Shown here piece after piece: positions 38,181 to 50,246 of a stretch of 64,000 nt of DNA. Origin of the DNA: Nemania diffusa (Eukaryota; Ascomycota; Sordariomycetes; Xylariales; Xylariaceae). The stretch's first letter is position 1. Every line of letters starts with the position of its first letter. The position numbers and the translations under genes were made by a program. The stretch is from assembly GCA_038501195.1 (NCBI GenBank), contig JBBPUQ010000006.1:62001-126000 (forward strand). The letters are read 5' to 3'. The notes beneath the pieces are model-generated. The model made no database searches and was not told the origin of the DNA. It was given only the letters and a program-made list of their open reading frames with translations.

Positions 38181-39507
38181 ATGCTTCTCACGCCATCTAT
38201 CTCACTTTGCCTCCCGCGATTTATCGCAACAGCAGCATTCCCGCCGCTGCTCGCGCGAAGAGCCCTGCCTCTGCTCACCCGGACGTCTCTCACTTGGACG
38301 CCGTTATCGCCGCCCTTGCGTAGCACCATGTCGTCTACTCCGTTACTATATCCGACTCAAGAGGCGCTTTTCACACTAGGTACTATACTCAGGTGCGATT
38401 CTGGCCGAGACTACAAGATTGAGCAGGTCTTGTCGGATCGCCTCCCTTATCTTTTTGTTTACCGTGCTAGGTAATTACCTATATCCCGTGCCATAATCCG
38501 TGGGCGAACAAACACCCGCGCTAATTGATTTGAAGTCATGGGGCGACCCAATATATTGTTAAGAAAATGATCAAGGGACAGTTTGACTACCAAATGAATC
38601 TCCAGGGTCTAGTCTCTTCCAGCCCCAATGTTCGAACAGTGGTTGACGGCAACCGGGAACAAGAGATCTTTATCTACCCGTTCCTTCGTGGTGATCTACT
38701 TCAATTAAGCCAAAGCAAACTGGCCCTGGGGACGCGAAAAGACCTCCTACGGCATGCGTTAAGAGGTTTGATTGATCTTCACGGCAAATCTATTAGTCAT
38801 AACGGTATGTTGAAGCTACTCGCAATAAGATACCACATCGGGCAATCCATATATAACATGCTTACTGCTTATGACAGATATTAAGCCGAACAACATACTT
38901 CTTGATTATGAAGAAAGCAATAACGGCGATTTAATGATTAAAAGCGTCCAGATCTCGGATCTCGAGGATAGCGTTAAATTATCGCCGGAGGGCGCAGTAA
39001 AGGGGTGCTATTGCGGCAACCAAATATGGAGGAGTCCTGAATCATGGGCTCGTGCCCGTCAAAGTTTCCCATCAGATGTTTTCTCTTTTGCTATCGTGGT
39101 TCGTATCCCTAGTCGTTTGAATTCAGCAAATGTACGTCGTACTAATAGATTTTACTTGCCAGATGATCTACGTGGTAACAAACAGAATGGTTTTCCATGT
39201 CGGCGATGATCTACTAAAGTCCGACGACTCTTGGCGATATATTTTTGGGCGCCACCTATCCTACTTCGGGGATGAGGACGGGGTCAATGGTTATCTGGAT
39301 CACATAGGCGAAGAGAACCCGATGCAAGACCGTATACTGGATTTATTGAACGGTTCCCTCAACGGGGACGGGCCGCAGAATTTCGCGAACTGGGTCGATA
39401 TTGATCCAACCTTCCGGGATCTGATTGTCAAAATGACGAGGATGGATCCGGCGCTGAGAATTACAGCCCAGCAGGCAATAGATCACCCTTGGTTCGGCGC
39501 AGCGTAA
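38181..39507 (+). CDS. Atypical protein kinase-like protein
   Basis: Four exons fit in frame: 38181-38470, 38536-38804, 38878-39098 and 39163-39507, giving about 374 residues. It belongs to a fungal Ser/Thr kinase-like family. Visible motifs are the beta-3 lysine in YIVKKMI (Lys106 or Lys107), the catalytic loop HNDIKPNN (Asp187, split by intron 2), the Mg-binding Asp214 in ISDLED, WRSPESWA in place of APE, SDVFSFAIVMIY, and a C-terminal RITAQQAIDHPWF. The HRD arginine is Asn and DFG is DLE, so activity may be altered. No clear glycine loop precedes the lysine. The first 49 residues are Arg/Leu-rich without acids, like a mitochondrial presequence; ATG at 38328 (MSSTPLLYP) is an alternative start. 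Intron 3 has the weak 5' site GTTCGT. Confidence 0.82.
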
Positions 39508-42198
39508 TCGAATGCGAGGGGGGTTAGGTAAGACAACGTAGCTTCAAGATTGGCTTCTTGCCAGCTTTAATACCTCGTGGGAAATCATTTCGTTATAAAC
39601 ATACAGAAAACCCCTACTCCTTGCTATGCTATATATCATTAAACTAAAATAAATCTAGATAAGGCACAAGTAGTATAATTGTTGGAAATAAAAGATGCAG
39701 TCTTATTCGGTATATTAACTAAATAACGGGGTATCTGATAACATTTTGCTTATAAATGCGGTAATGCAGACGAATCAGTGGCTTTTAGCAGGTTAACTGC
39801 TATTTCTGTCTTTTTTTGGTTCACTCTCGATTTTTTCCCAGTGCGTTCTTTGGGGCTATGAAAACTACCGAATATATCTTTAACTAGCTAAATGCGAATA
39901 TTTTACAGAGCGACAAATATGTCAGGTGATAAAGGAACAAGACCCTATAAGGTGGTTATATCTATAGATTTGGCTGTATATAAGGGGCCTTCGGTCACCC
40001 TTATAAATCTAGAAGGTCAAAAGTCAATGAGTTTATCTATTGAGCCCTATACTACACCTTTCTACACCCTTCTACCTACCTGCTACAGGACTTCTATTCA
40101 CTCTGTGACCCCCTCCTTTAACAAAATATAACCCTTTCTGTTAACTGTGACGGCCGAATTGATCTATTGCTAAATAAAGGCAGTATTTACATAAGCTACG
40201 TATAAATTAATGGCCCCTTTATAATCTTTCGAAAGTGAGTATATTTATAAAGAAAATTATTATCAATTAAACCGCGTAATAACACTCAATGTTGAATTAC
40301 CTTTCCGTGATTGATCTTTTGGTGGCTGCCGCTTAAGAGTTTTAATTGAGATGGAAAGAACTCATTGTTGTATATGATCAGCACACTTAGTGCTCGTGTC
40401 CCCGTTTGAAAGGTGGAACGGTAATTCGAACCACCTTGCTTTTAAGCCGTAACTGAATGCAGAACTATGTTACCTCACCTCTACTACTGTCTCCATCGAC
40501 CGATCTAGCCCACTGTAGACGTGCAAAAGACATGTGCCGGACTAGAAACCCGCTTTTGCTCGTAAGTCTTTAGCAACATTGCCTTCGACGTGACAAGCTA
40601 GCTCGTCCGCAATATATTTTCAAATTGCATAAAATCCTCTGCGCTTCCGGCCCAAAGATATTCCGTACTAGCCTCTGCTCTTCTCCAGGAGCTCAAAAGC
40701 CAAAAGCGGAATAGCGTCATTATAATGAAACCTCGGTCCTTAATGAGCTCATCATTAACAACAGACATGTCCAGCTTGGCGCTAGTTTCGCAGATGTTCT
40801 TTTTAGCACTTGCTCCCGTTCAGTGTTGTTTAGATGTAACCCTACCTGTTACAGCATAGAGTAAGCTTTGTCGTAATTATGGAGGGCATTATAGGAAGGT
40901 CTGTCTTAATCTTAGTGTATTCAACCTCCATACCCTTGAATTATTGCTGCCGCTGGACATCAACCGCAGACCAGATCAGATGACAGCGGTGTAAGCACCT
41001 CGTGGGCAGCGTTAGCCATGCTAACAACTACACGCAGTAATTTCATTAGCTTGTCATAGAATTTTAGACAAGCATCGACACCCGTAATAACAGCTTACCT
41101 ATCTAATTCTCATTGTATAAGTACCTCGCACGCCATAAGTACGCTACCCCACAGTTCTCCCGACTACTACAGTTTTCCATAAGAAGAAAAGCCCTAGGTG
41201 CTATAAAAACAACTGCTGATGCCAATGGGCCGCAATATAGATGCTTACGTTGTTAGTGAACTTTATGAGACTCGTGGGGATCATTGATCTATTCATTCGT
41301 TGTTATTTTCATTGCAGCCATTCCTATATACAGTAAGTGGCTTTGAAGAAGAAGGACTGCTTGGAAATTCCTAATCGTGAAATAAAGCATTCTGCAATCA
41401 TTAATGCACGTCAATGCCGGGTTAGAAATGCCGGATTAGACTAGACTACTTTGACGTAGGGGTCGGGGCGGGTCTCAATTCCCTACGCAGTAGCCTGCGT
41501 GCTCGTATCTCGCTCTCGCTCTCAGGGCCAATCGGGATTTATACGAGGCTACGACGGGTTCAGAACGAGTCAGCACTTCCTCTGATCTAAGTTGCATGGG
41601 TGCCTGTCGATCCGTCCGCACTACCGGACCAGACGTCATCCAATCTTTCCCCATTGGTCGGAATAGGGACCTTGCTCAACTTAAGGTTGACTATGTAATC
41701 ATTCAACCCAGCGCCAAGACTCCGGTATCCTGGGTGGTGGGCGTAGCCCGTGCACTTAATCATGCCAATCTAACCACGTCTTGTTCTAACAGCTCATGTT
41801 CCAATAATATAACATTTCGAACCTTCAAATTTTCTAGCCAAGTTGGTCCCTTATATGGTTGCCTGCTCAAGTGAGCCCATCAGCTTGTTCACGGACCCGC
41901 CGGAGTCTGTAATAGAGCGATAATCGCTGTACAAACCATTTCAGAACCCGAGATGATTGCGAGGTCTACGAATGCATTCTCCATCTTCTGGAATGGCGCA
42001 GGGTGCAGAATCATGCTATCGCCGTGAAACTTTCATTACAGTTAGACCGTTCCCCAGTAAGCAGCCCGCAACTTCCGGGCACGATCAACACGCATCCACG
42101 ACCGGGGCTTTGCGGAGTATCATATGGGCCTCGCCCAACGAAGGCAGGGCAGTGCCCTGTTTGGAAATGAAAGGAAATTGAGTCAAGCAGTTGGCGTA
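39508..42198. other. Intergenic desert with weak coding-like remnants
   Basis: About 2.7 kb without a supportable gene. On the minus strand at about 40540-40815 one frame stays open for about 68 codons with protein-like composition, and an overlapping frame also reads plausibly with two stops; this may be a decayed gene. The ORF at 41596-41874 (plus, 92 codons) has an ATG but no recognisable product. No RNA gene was identified. Confidence 0.4.
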
Positions 42199-42231
42199 AT
42201 ATACTCTACTATGAAGGAAGGTAGAGTATAT
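42199..42231. promoter_or_regulatory. Perfect 11-bp dyad upstream of the oxidase gene
   Basis: ATATACTCTAC (42199-42209) and GTAGAGTATAT (42221-42231) are perfect inverted repeats around an 11-base spacer, and the right arm contains a TATA-like GTATATAA. It lies 158 bp upstream of the start codon at 42389. It could bind a dimeric regulator or overlap the core promoter; the Zn2Cys6 gene convergent with this gene is a natural candidate, which is inference. Confidence 0.5.
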
Positions 42232-42388
42232 AACGAGGCCTTTCCCTACCCTAATCATCATTCAATAAACCTCCCAGTCCACCTCTTCGAAGCAGAGTGT
42301 CAGCTATATAGCTACTCGTCCAACAATTCTTGAGGCTGATTCCAAATAATACTCAACCCTACTCTAATCAACTCATCCCACAAGCAAA

Positions 42389-44078
42389 ATGGGACTCAGG
42401 GCCTCATGCCAGCTAACCTTTGGCCTATTCGCAGCCATCGCCGCGGGTGCGGGTTGTAGATCGGTTGTCAGCTTAGAAGCGGGTGCAAGCTGCGCATGTA
42501 CAAAGCTCGCCGCGCAATATGGCAGCTTAGTCCTCTCTCCGAGCTCGCCCAATTACACCGCCGAAACCATGGAATACTGGGATGTCCGATCGGATCTGCA
42601 ACCGGGATGCATATTTCTACCGAACGAGACGGCGCAGGTTTCAAGCGCAGTCTCGGTTTTCCAATCCTGCGGAGCTCAGTTCGCCGTTCGAGGTGGAGGT
42701 CACATGAATGTAAGTGAATATAGCTTCCATTCAACCGTCAACGCTTACAAGTATCTTAGTTCCCCGGTTCCAACAATATCGACGGGGGCGTGCTTCTAGC
42801 CTTTAACTCCTTAGACGACGTTGTCGTTGCAAGTGACAACCAGAGCGTGAGCATCGGCCCAGGTGCCCGCTGGGTCGACGTGTACTCGGCGCTCGCACCA
42901 TATGGCCTGTATGCCATCGGTGGTCGGCTAAAGACAATCGGAGTCTCAGGCCTGACCCTCATCGGCGGGTTTCATTACCTGATCAACAAATACGGCATGA
43001 CAATGGATAACATCCTCAGTTATGACGTCGTCCTCGGCAACGGGACCCAAGTAATAGCAAACGCAACTTCGAACCCGGATCTCTTCTGGGCCCTCAAGGG
43101 CGGCGGCAGCAACTTCGGCATTGTGACTAAGTTCGTCATGAAAGCCTTGCCTATAGACTCCATAAGTACGACTATTCAGGCATACAACGAATCCTCAATC
43201 CCAGCCTTCATCACCGCTAGCTGCGATCTTGCTTTAAACGATGGCCCCGAACTGGGAGCCGGCACCGTCCTGAGCATCTCGCTCAATACGACGACGAAAG
43301 TGGCGACTCCTTCAATCCTAGGAGTCCAAGAAGGAACCGAATCGCCACCATCTAGATTCGCGAATTTCTCTAGCATCCCAGATGCTCTCCAAGTCGTGAA
43401 CAAAGTGCAGACGCCATTAGAATGGCATTCCGTTTTAGAAACTCCGAACCAGATGTTTAGGTAAAGCTGCCGCCGAGACGACCGTTTTTCATGTAGATCT
43501 AGTTGGACTAACTAACACACTTATAGGGTCCAGTTCGCCCATCACACCATGAAGCCAGATGCGGCACAACTAAACCGGATATACCAGGGATGGAGAGCGG
43601 CCGTGGAAGACGTTATCGACGTGGAAGGCCTGTACCCAACCTTTGTCATGAACATAATCCCCAAGAGCTCCGCCTCCGTCGCCAAGAACAACGGAGTGGG
43701 TAATACTTGGGGGATGGATGATAATGAATCCTTGATCAGTAAGATATCATCTTTGACATCATATAACTACCATCAAGGTCAAGAGGATGCTAACGCGACG
43801 CAGTCTGGCAGTTCTCCACCGGCTGGGCAAATGCCGTCGACGACCTCCGGATGACGAACTGGGCCCGGTCTCTGTTGGACTATTGGCATGCTGAGAATAC
43901 CGCCAAAGGGCTGGCTTCTGAGTTCCTATACGCCGGGGACGCCGGCGATTTTCAGAATGTCTTCAATGGCTACCCCATCGAGAACGTGCGTAGGATGAGG
44001 GCGGTACGCAATGCCTATGACCCAACGGGTACCTTCACACGCTTGAACTGGGGTGGGTTTAAACTCGGCGGAGTGTAG
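42389..44078 (+). CDS. Secreted FAD-linked oxidase (BBE / 6-hydroxynicotine oxidase type)
   Basis: Four exons: 42389-42709, 42760-43460, 43527-43738 and 43804-44078, about 502 residues. Introns of 50, 66 and 65 nt have GT..AG ends, and two contain ACTAAC or GCTAAC. It is a VAO/BBE-fold flavoprotein that oxidises small organic substrates with O2, often in secondary metabolism. The N-terminus (about 1-25) is a signal peptide. The FAD region has RGGGHMN with His105 as likely 8-alpha attachment residue, followed by FPGSNNIDGGV, GRLKTIGVSGLTLIGG, and KGGGSNFGIVTKF. The Cys of a bicovalent site is Met189 (KYGMTMDN), so one covalent link is expected. The C-terminal BBE-like motif ends YDPTGTFTRLNWGGFKLG. 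The substrate is unknown. Confidence 0.88.
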
Positions 44079-44862
44079 AGAACTAGGCGAGGTCTTCAAT
44101 ATTTAAGCAGACTCTATGCCAGCTTAACGCTGCTTTCTAGAGCACCAGACGTTACCTGGCAGCTTGGTTTAGATGAAGGATGACACAATGCGGGTGTGAA
44201 GGTTGATGAGCATTTTATTGATTCGGCCTAGTCTATATGGTCTCTTTGTGTTAGTTCTTCTCTGTATATATTTACGTTTGCTATGGTTCTCCAGGTCCAT
44301 CTCTTCAAGTGGGCGGGTTGACCTTCACAGGCTCCACGCCAAAATATTTGGTTAATTTTTGCCCTTAACTTCTTCAGGCGTCTTAAAGTGGTGGGAGTGT
44401 TCAAGACTCAGAGCGCAGTATGTGTACGTTTCCACGTCCCATTATAATAGGCCGATGATTTTCCACGAAGAAGTGGCGCGATGGTAATTAGAAGAGAGAG
44501 CTGAGCGAAGAGGGCCGGGCTACGGGGCATTATATACTGAAAAGGTGACGAGAATAATCATCAAGGCCATGGTGTTCTACTTAGATAGTCTCACGGGAAG
44601 CAGGAGTTTTGAAGTTTGTAGTGACGCTAGATCAACCTACTCACTATCAAGCCCTGGGCTTGTATTCAGATGATTCAGAGATGATATAATCGCGTCCTAA
44701 TTATATTTGGTGAACTGTTTAGTCTTGTAGGAACTTTGCACCTTGTTTTAGCTAATCCTGCCGTCATCAGATGGATAAACTATTTACATTCTATTAGCAA
44801 CGTACGTTAAGAGCCTGGCCTTGTGAGACTAATCGGGCGTAGATGAGCTGTACACAGACTTT
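44079..44862. other. Convergent 3' spacer
   Basis: Gene-free 0.8 kb between the 3' ends of the oxidase and the regulator. Nothing recognisable beyond expected transcription ends. Confidence 0.6.
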
Positions 44863-46130
44863 TTACCCATGAGGTAGGTGCGACGCCACGGCACTGTTAC
44901 TTGTTCGTTCAAGCGGCCATTGAATAAAGCTAACCCACTCTTTGCCGAGACGACCGTGAATCTGCTGGATGATCTTTGAGCCCCAGCCTCTAGAATACCA
45001 AGTATTGCTTTCGGTCTCGTGGACAATTACGCAGTAAAACGCGAGTATGATTAGAGCTCCCGGACAGCTCCCTCGAAGCAGGCCCACATAGGGATCAGAC
45101 GCGAATATAGGCCAGCTCATAAGTGTCCTAAGTTCAGGCGCAGGAGCGGTGTCTATGGCACGTTTGAAAGTATCGGCAAGGCTTAGAATCGCGGTCTCTA
45201 GTATCTCAGCGGTTGAGGGATCCGCTTCCCGGTTTGGAAGCGTTGTCTTGAGTTGTTGGAGCCTGTGGGATATCTCGTCCCGGAATGAGCATGTTCTAGA
45301 GATTGGCGAACCCGCAAACATGGCCTTCAAACACCCTTCATGGATGATATGACTCCAAGTACCCAACACGGTATTCATGCCCTTCGCCAACACGAATATC
45401 TCGATTATATCCTCTACGGACGCGGCGGATGGGTCGCCGGAGACGATCCTTGTGGCTAAGGTGGCCATGTGCACGATGATGACGAACGAAGCACCGATGA
45501 ATAAGACATGACAGTTGTTTGTACTGATCTTGGTTAGTGCGGCCCTAAACTGTTGGAGACCCATCCCATGGTGCCGTGTGGCAACCAATATGAATTTCTG
45601 CCGCTCGCTGGGCCTGAGATATGCAAGGTGCAATGCCGAGAATGCCAGTATGTGACGGAGCAGATACTGATGGGTGATAGCGAAACCCGGAGCGAGCTTC
45701 TGCCAGATATAGGCGCATTCGCTGGTTCTCGGAAGCGTTAGATATGCCTCGGTTGTATAGTGCAGCATAAGTTCCAGGTCGGTCGCCCAATTTATCTCAT
45801 CAGCGTCCAAATCTCCCCTCGGAGGAGTCTGGGAAACGGCACGAGGGGAGGCTGCAGGAGTCTTGCGCGCAATCGGCACTAAGTGCCTAGGTGCATCCGC
45901 GGGCGGGCTGGATTCGCCACGGCTGACGAGACTGCATGTAAGATCATGTCTGCTGCACGCACTGCATGGCCGCTTTTCGTCACACTAGGATTGGTTTTGA
46001 GCCTCAGCCTCAGCGGGGTATTCAAGGGACGGACCCTCTGGGCTGGGGGTTAATATCTGCGCACCTTGACGCGCCGTTGACGGCATCTCACACAGCCCGT
46101 ACGCGTTTTTTTCGATCCAAGCCGGGGCAT
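44863..46130 (-). CDS. Zn2Cys6 transcription factor (Upc2-like C-terminal type)
   Basis: Two exons, 46130-46065 and 45984-44863, about 395 residues. The 80-nt intron splits the zinc cluster directly before its third cysteine. Joined, Cys13, 16, 23, 29, 32 and 39 give CX2CX6CX5CX2CX6C, the canonical binuclear zinc cluster, preceded by MPRLGSKKTRTG. A Pro/Ala-rich linker follows, then a helical middle region (LELMLHYTTEAYLTLPR, LLRHILAFSALHLAYL) typical of the Upc2-like or fungal-specific TF domain. The protein is nuclear and likely regulates nearby genes, perhaps the convergent oxidase; this is inference. The first exon is only 22 codons, so an ORF search alone misses the DNA-binding half. Confidence 0.88.
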
Positions 46131-48346
46131 TGTTCCACAGTCAATTTCATAACCCGATGAAAGGGCGACACCGCCGCTACTAAGGGGTAACCAGAATTCA
46201 CTAAGTGCTCAGCGTCTTGCTACTGAAGCTTCAAAGGCTAGCAGCTCAATAGGTAATCCATGATCACTAACGGAAGATAAGTAGTCTATTCTGTAGGCCA
46301 GTAAACGCTAGGTGGATACCTTACACTATCTTAAGTCCTTATAGGTTATATAGGGATTCTATACATAAGCACTGCTCCACTTCCATCTGCGTACCTAGGG
46401 TATGTAGACTAACCTTAGCTAGGTGATAGCGTGTTTGCCCGCATCATGTCGTTGCTTATGTACCTAAAGTATAAATCAATATTATAAAGGCTTTGCGAAA
46501 GGCGAATGCAATATCCTCGGCGCTGGTTAAACTACTAGATGAGATAGATGCCTAAGTAAAACGACCCGTAACGAAGCTACGATGGGCAGTGTTGGATGGA
46601 AGCTATTCACACAACTGCACAACTTGCGTAATCTCTTATAGTACATTCTACGACGCCTTCATTTGCACTGCGCGCCGAATTTAAGCGGACAGCGGCGCAA
46701 GCGCGTTTGTCTCCGCCAATTAAAACCCCACACTTCCGAGGCGCCGCATCGTTGCATTGTTGCATCGGAGCCGGGACGGTCATACGGACGCTGGTTGGAG
46801 CTCGGCATTTATCCTGATGCCACTGGACCGGATATATCAGTCGCGGAGTCGCCAAGGCCTAGATGATCGTGCCGAAGTTAGCGTCTAGACCCCCGCCTCC
46901 ATGGCGGTATCACAAACCGGTCGGAAGGAGTAAGAAGAGCTAGTGAAGCCTCTGCCTCTTGCTCCTTGCGCAATTGATAGCGCGAACTATCCGTATGCTG
47001 GCACTATCACTACTCGGATCATGTTCGTGCAGACGCCAACACGCTCGACTCCACGGCTACTCTTCAGTCCCAATATCAATTAGCCAACATTGCCCAACTC
47101 CAAGTACGTGGGGAGTATCTAGTGGGCTTTCGGCTACCCAAAATTAAATATCTTTATACACCCATGCGTCGCTAGTGATCGTCTACGCCAACAGTACCAC
47201 CTAGGGCAACAGCTGCGGCCAGCTGGCTGGCTAGGTGGCTAGTATGGAGATGGCTTCGCTTGATAGGTGGCGGTGCAACGCGACGTGATGCTTATTTAAA
47301 GCTGCAACTAATTAGCAGCGCTAGAAGGAACTATTCATGTATATAGAGGTATAATTAGCTTATTGGCGTCATTTTACTTTTTTCAGATATTTATCTTTTC
47401 AAATCTAGACTTAGTACTAATTTGATTGCCCACGTGCGCCGCGCGGCCCTTCTTGCTAGCGTCCCGCTAGAGAGCCGATCCGGCAGAAATCCCGAACGCT
47501 TAGTATACAGAAAATATGTAGAATACTGGGTGTAGGTAGCTCGTACCGATCCTTTCTAGCTATACTTTAATATGAGAGCTTACTTATGAACACTCGTATG
47601 ACTAGAGACATTTTTAAACTAGATGTTACATGTTTTAATGTATAGTACTGAGGGCAACTTCGTTCTCGTAGCTTAGCTATGGTGTTTTTCATTTTTCAAA
47701 GTGATAAGCCGTAAGAGGTCGCAAAAGAACACTCGATTGGACGGATTAATTATCGTCGGGTATCTCCACGTGAGGCTAACCTAGATCGATATTCCTAGCA
47801 GATGCTGGTAGATGTTTGCATGGAATATGGACATCCACCAGTAAGCGCCTCCCTCCATGGAGAAGAGTCTATGTAGCTAGCCTCTGTGACTATCAACACA
47901 CAAGAGCGTTCAACTCACTCAAGTTCACGGCAAGTAGGTGTCTGCTCAATTCCATGCCCAAACTGCGAAATTATCTCCGAATTTATATCCAGTCACAAGA
48001 ATTGATGCGATTGGAGGAATTTTCAGTTTCACTTCGTCTACGACAGTTCGGGGTAATTACCCCTGACAGAGCCCCTGAAATGAAAAACGAGCAGGAGTAT
48101 CCGCTCACAAGCTGATAGACCACGGCCCGCTGAGTGGTGCGAAAATGCACTGAATCGAAGATATGAATTCACCGAGAAAGGCCGCTGCAAGATTAAGACG
48201 ACAGAGATGTCAAATAGCTAGGAATAGGAGAATGGCCAGTCGGCCGACTGATATTTAATCCCCAGCTCGAGCCTCCCGCTTGGCGTCACTTGGCGATCCT
48301 TGGCCACGGCGATACTGTACTGTCAATTCCTTCTCTCGCTTTGCCT
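46131..48346. other. 2.2-kb divergent spacer
   Basis: Lies between the starts of the regulator and the polygalacturonase. ORFs such as 46607-46855 (minus) and 47816-48115 (plus) have no recognisable product. No tandem repeats or RNA genes seen. Confidence 0.5.
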
Positions 48347-49784
48347 ATGATGTACTTTTCGCAGAGGTTAGCAACAATTCTGCTGTCGGCAGCGGCCGCT
48401 CCTGTCCTGGCATCCCCGGCCCCAGCGCCCACTGCGGCCCCCAGCCCGGAGGCCGTCGAGCGAGCTATTGCCAAGCGCGCCGCGACCTGCAAGTTTTCAG
48501 GCACCGCCGGCTATTCATCAGCAAGCGTGTCCAAGGCTTCTTGCTCGACCATCATCCTCGATGCTCTAACTGTGCCCGGTGGTGTCACGCTGGATATGAC
48601 CGATCTGCCTGACGAGACAGTGGTCATCTTCCAAGGTGAGACAACTTTCGGGTACAAGGAGTGGGAAGGCCCGCTCTTCGCTGTCAGTGGCACAAGCATC
48701 AAGGTCGCGGGTGAAGCTTCGGGTGGATCTATCTTGAATGGTAACGGCGCTTCTTATTGGGACGGCGAAGGTGGCAATGGCGGGAAGACGAAACCCAAGT
48801 TCTTCCAAGCTCACGATCTCACCAACTCACTTATTGAAAACTTGGAAATCCTCAACCCGCCTGTCCAAGTCTTTAGCATCAACGGTGTATCAAACCTCGA
48901 ATTAGCCTACATTACCATCGATGCTTCCGCTGGCAACAGCCTTGGTGCTAATACCGACGGATTTGATATCGGTTCTTCCACAGACGTTCTCATCGGTATA
49001 TTCTCTCCAGCTCCCCAGCGCCACTCGAGATCGCTAGTGTCCGAAGTGCGTTCGATAACTATGATCATCAGAACTAATGAGATCCAGAGTATGCTACAGT
49101 TTATAACCAGGACGATTGCGTAGCGGTCAATTCAGGGACAGTCAGTCAATCACTTGTGCCTCCTATACTACGACTAACAAGCTCTATTAGGGCATTACTT
49201 TCAGAAATGGTTACTGCTCGGGTGGACACGGCTTATCCATCGGTTCCGTTGGTGGTAGAGACGACAACACGGTTAGCGATGTGAGCTTCACCACATCAAC
49301 AGTTACCAACTCGGTCAACGGTGAGCCGCTCTTAGAAAGTCCCAGGAGTACAATTTCAACAACATGTACTGATGTATATCTATTTAGGTATTCGTATTAA
49401 GGCGATTGAAGGCGATACTGGAACAATCTCTGGCGTACTATACGACGATATCACACTCTCCAGTATCAGCAAGTACGGTATCCTCATCGAGCAGAACTAT
49501 GATGGTGGCGACCTCGACGGCGGTACTGCGTCCAGCGGTATTCCCAGTAAGCATACCTTCAGCGTTGCACAGAACTATTTTTACTAAATTCATGCCTCAC
49601 AGTCACGGGCTTAACTATTAAGAACATCGTCGGAACTGGCGCCGTATCAAGCAGCGGCTATGATGTCGTTATTACTTGTGGAAGTGGCGCGTGCTCCGGC
49701 TGGACATGGTCGAGTGTTGCTGTCACCGGAGGTAAGACTTACAGCTCGTGCACCAACGTGCCTTCAGTTGCAAAGTGCTCCTAA
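48347..49784 (+). CDS. Secreted endopolygalacturonase, GH28
   Basis: Hydrolyses alpha-1,4 links of polygalacturonic acid in plant pectin. Five exons: 48347-48995, 49088-49140, 49191-49320, 49388-49546 and 49603-49784, about 390 residues. Introns are 92, 50, 67 and 56 nt. A signal peptide covers about 1-22, followed by a short Ala/Pro propeptide ending at a Lys43-Arg44 Kex2-type site. All GH28 signatures are present: NTDGFD (202-207), QDDC (224-227), SGGHGLS with His247, and RIK (280-282). The C-terminal Cys pairs (CGSGAC and [10 protein letters not shown]) are as in fungal enzymes. ATG at 48350 is an equally possible start. It is complete and probably active, and it suggests growth on or in plants. 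Its neighbours are not cell-wall enzymes. Confidence 0.95.
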
Positions 49785-50246
49785 GAAGAATAGCAAGATA
49801 TAGAAAGTAGTTTTATCTATAACGACAAGTCCAATAGGTACAGGTCTATATGTGTCTTTGACAAGCAAATTCTGGGGTTAAAACTGTTTCTTGTGTGGCT
49901 TTACGTATTATGCACAGCATTCCACGAGCTTATTGCACTTGCAGCGACTTAACAAAATTGAGCAAAAGTAGTGAATCATTATTGCTGAGATAAATGGCTT
50001 GGATACCTAGTCAAGTAACAATATATATAGCAAAGGCTCAACGCAGATCTGCTAGACTAACCTAAATCAATACAATCCCCAAAAGAATAGGCCTGCATGC
50101 CCACACTATTATCATAGTATTCCTAAAATAACCATGCAGCTATCTAGTACAAGAAGCTTGTACCGAAATCGAATACTAATTCGTACCATATATACCGTTA
50201 ACCAATAACGCCATTAACAGAGGATTTTTTCTATAACAAGAACTGT
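49785..50246. other. Convergent 3' spacer
   Basis: About 460 bp between two 3' ends. No gene or repeat recognised. Confidence 0.6.

Noticed and set aside
40420..40450. tRNA-like ATTCGAACC on the minus strand
   Set aside because: The T-stem does not pair and no cloverleaf can be drawn.
45149..45352. Plus-strand ORF opposite the regulator
   Set aside because: Shadow of the Zn2Cys6 gene on the other strand.
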